A DNA stretch of 64,000 bases from Sphagnum magellanicum (taxonomy: Eukaryota; Streptophyta; Sphagnopsida; Sphagnales; Sphagnaceae), in NCBI GenBank assembly GCA_021904315.1, contig CM038908.1, positions 23,394,501-23,458,500 on the forward strand. Direction: 5' to 3'. The stretch's first letter is position 1. Each line of letters begins with the position of its first letter. Below the pieces are notes generated by a model. The model was not told where the DNA came from. It ran no database searches and worked only from the letters and a program-made list of their open reading frames with translations. This document shows, piece by piece, positions 63,810-64,000 of this stretch. A program made the translations under genes and the position numbers.

Positions 63810-64000
63810 CTGCCGAGGTCAGATACTCAAGTCATATCCAGACACTGAGCACATGAGATTTGACAGTCAGAGACAGCTAGAAACTGATCACAGTAAACCT
63901 CATGAATGCAATTAGGTTTTGCAGTCATCATGGATCCTGACAGTCTAAGGGACTGCCTCATATATGGAACACATGAGATTTGATGGTAGAAAGCTGCAAA
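63810..64000 (-). other. Intron of the large membrane protein gene, running off the window
   Basis: On the minus strand a good acceptor (CTCGGCAG) precedes the exon ending at 63809. No further exon is apparent up to the window edge. The phrase CACATGAGATTTGA occurs twice, at about 63852 and 63970. Confidence 0.5.

Overview
The window is nuclear DNA from a land plant. It is AT-rich, its genes are split by GT-AG introns, and it holds plant-only families: a plantacyanin, a chloroplast YLMG protein, a SPIRAL1-like microtubule protein and an exine-type membrane protein. I cannot name the species. The repeat-rich spacers and conserved core genes would fit a fern, a gymnosperm or another large-genome plant, but this is inference.

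Layout. From 1 to about 12.3 kb I see no convincing gene, only AT-rich spacer with simple repeats, a 118-bp tandem duplication and two strong RNA-like foldbacks. A plantacyanin gene (two coding exons) lies at 12.8-13.5 kb behind a CT-rich promoter with a TATA box; a sequence matching the miR408 target site covers its start codon. From 14.5 to 34.5 kb the DNA is transposon and satellite territory: a 15.3-17.3 kb dispersed repeat, four related LTR-like elements (three with clear ends, one decayed), tRNA-derived SINE-like heads, and a 3.7-kb candidate DNA transposon whose two halves are opposite-strand minisatellites around a solo LTR. A 21-base G run and a 61-base A run sit near its right edge.

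The gene-rich part starts at 34.7 kb: a CRLK-type receptor-like cytoplasmic/membrane kinase (+, 8 coding exons), a SPIRAL1-like gene directly behind a six-copy tandem repeat (+), an M50B-like membrane metalloprotease (+, 9 coding exons), YLMG1 (-, single exon, its last 33 codons tandemly triplicated into the 3' flank), cytosolic ribosomal protein uS7/RPS5 (-, 5 exons), and a large transmembrane protein of the exine-formation family (-, 12 exons visible, N-terminus outside the window).

These are independent housekeeping or signalling genes, not an operon or a known gene cluster. Exon boundaries were placed by eye from GT/AG sites and reading-frame continuity; every model given here stays in frame through all its junctions. 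Family names rest on recognised motifs, not on database searches.
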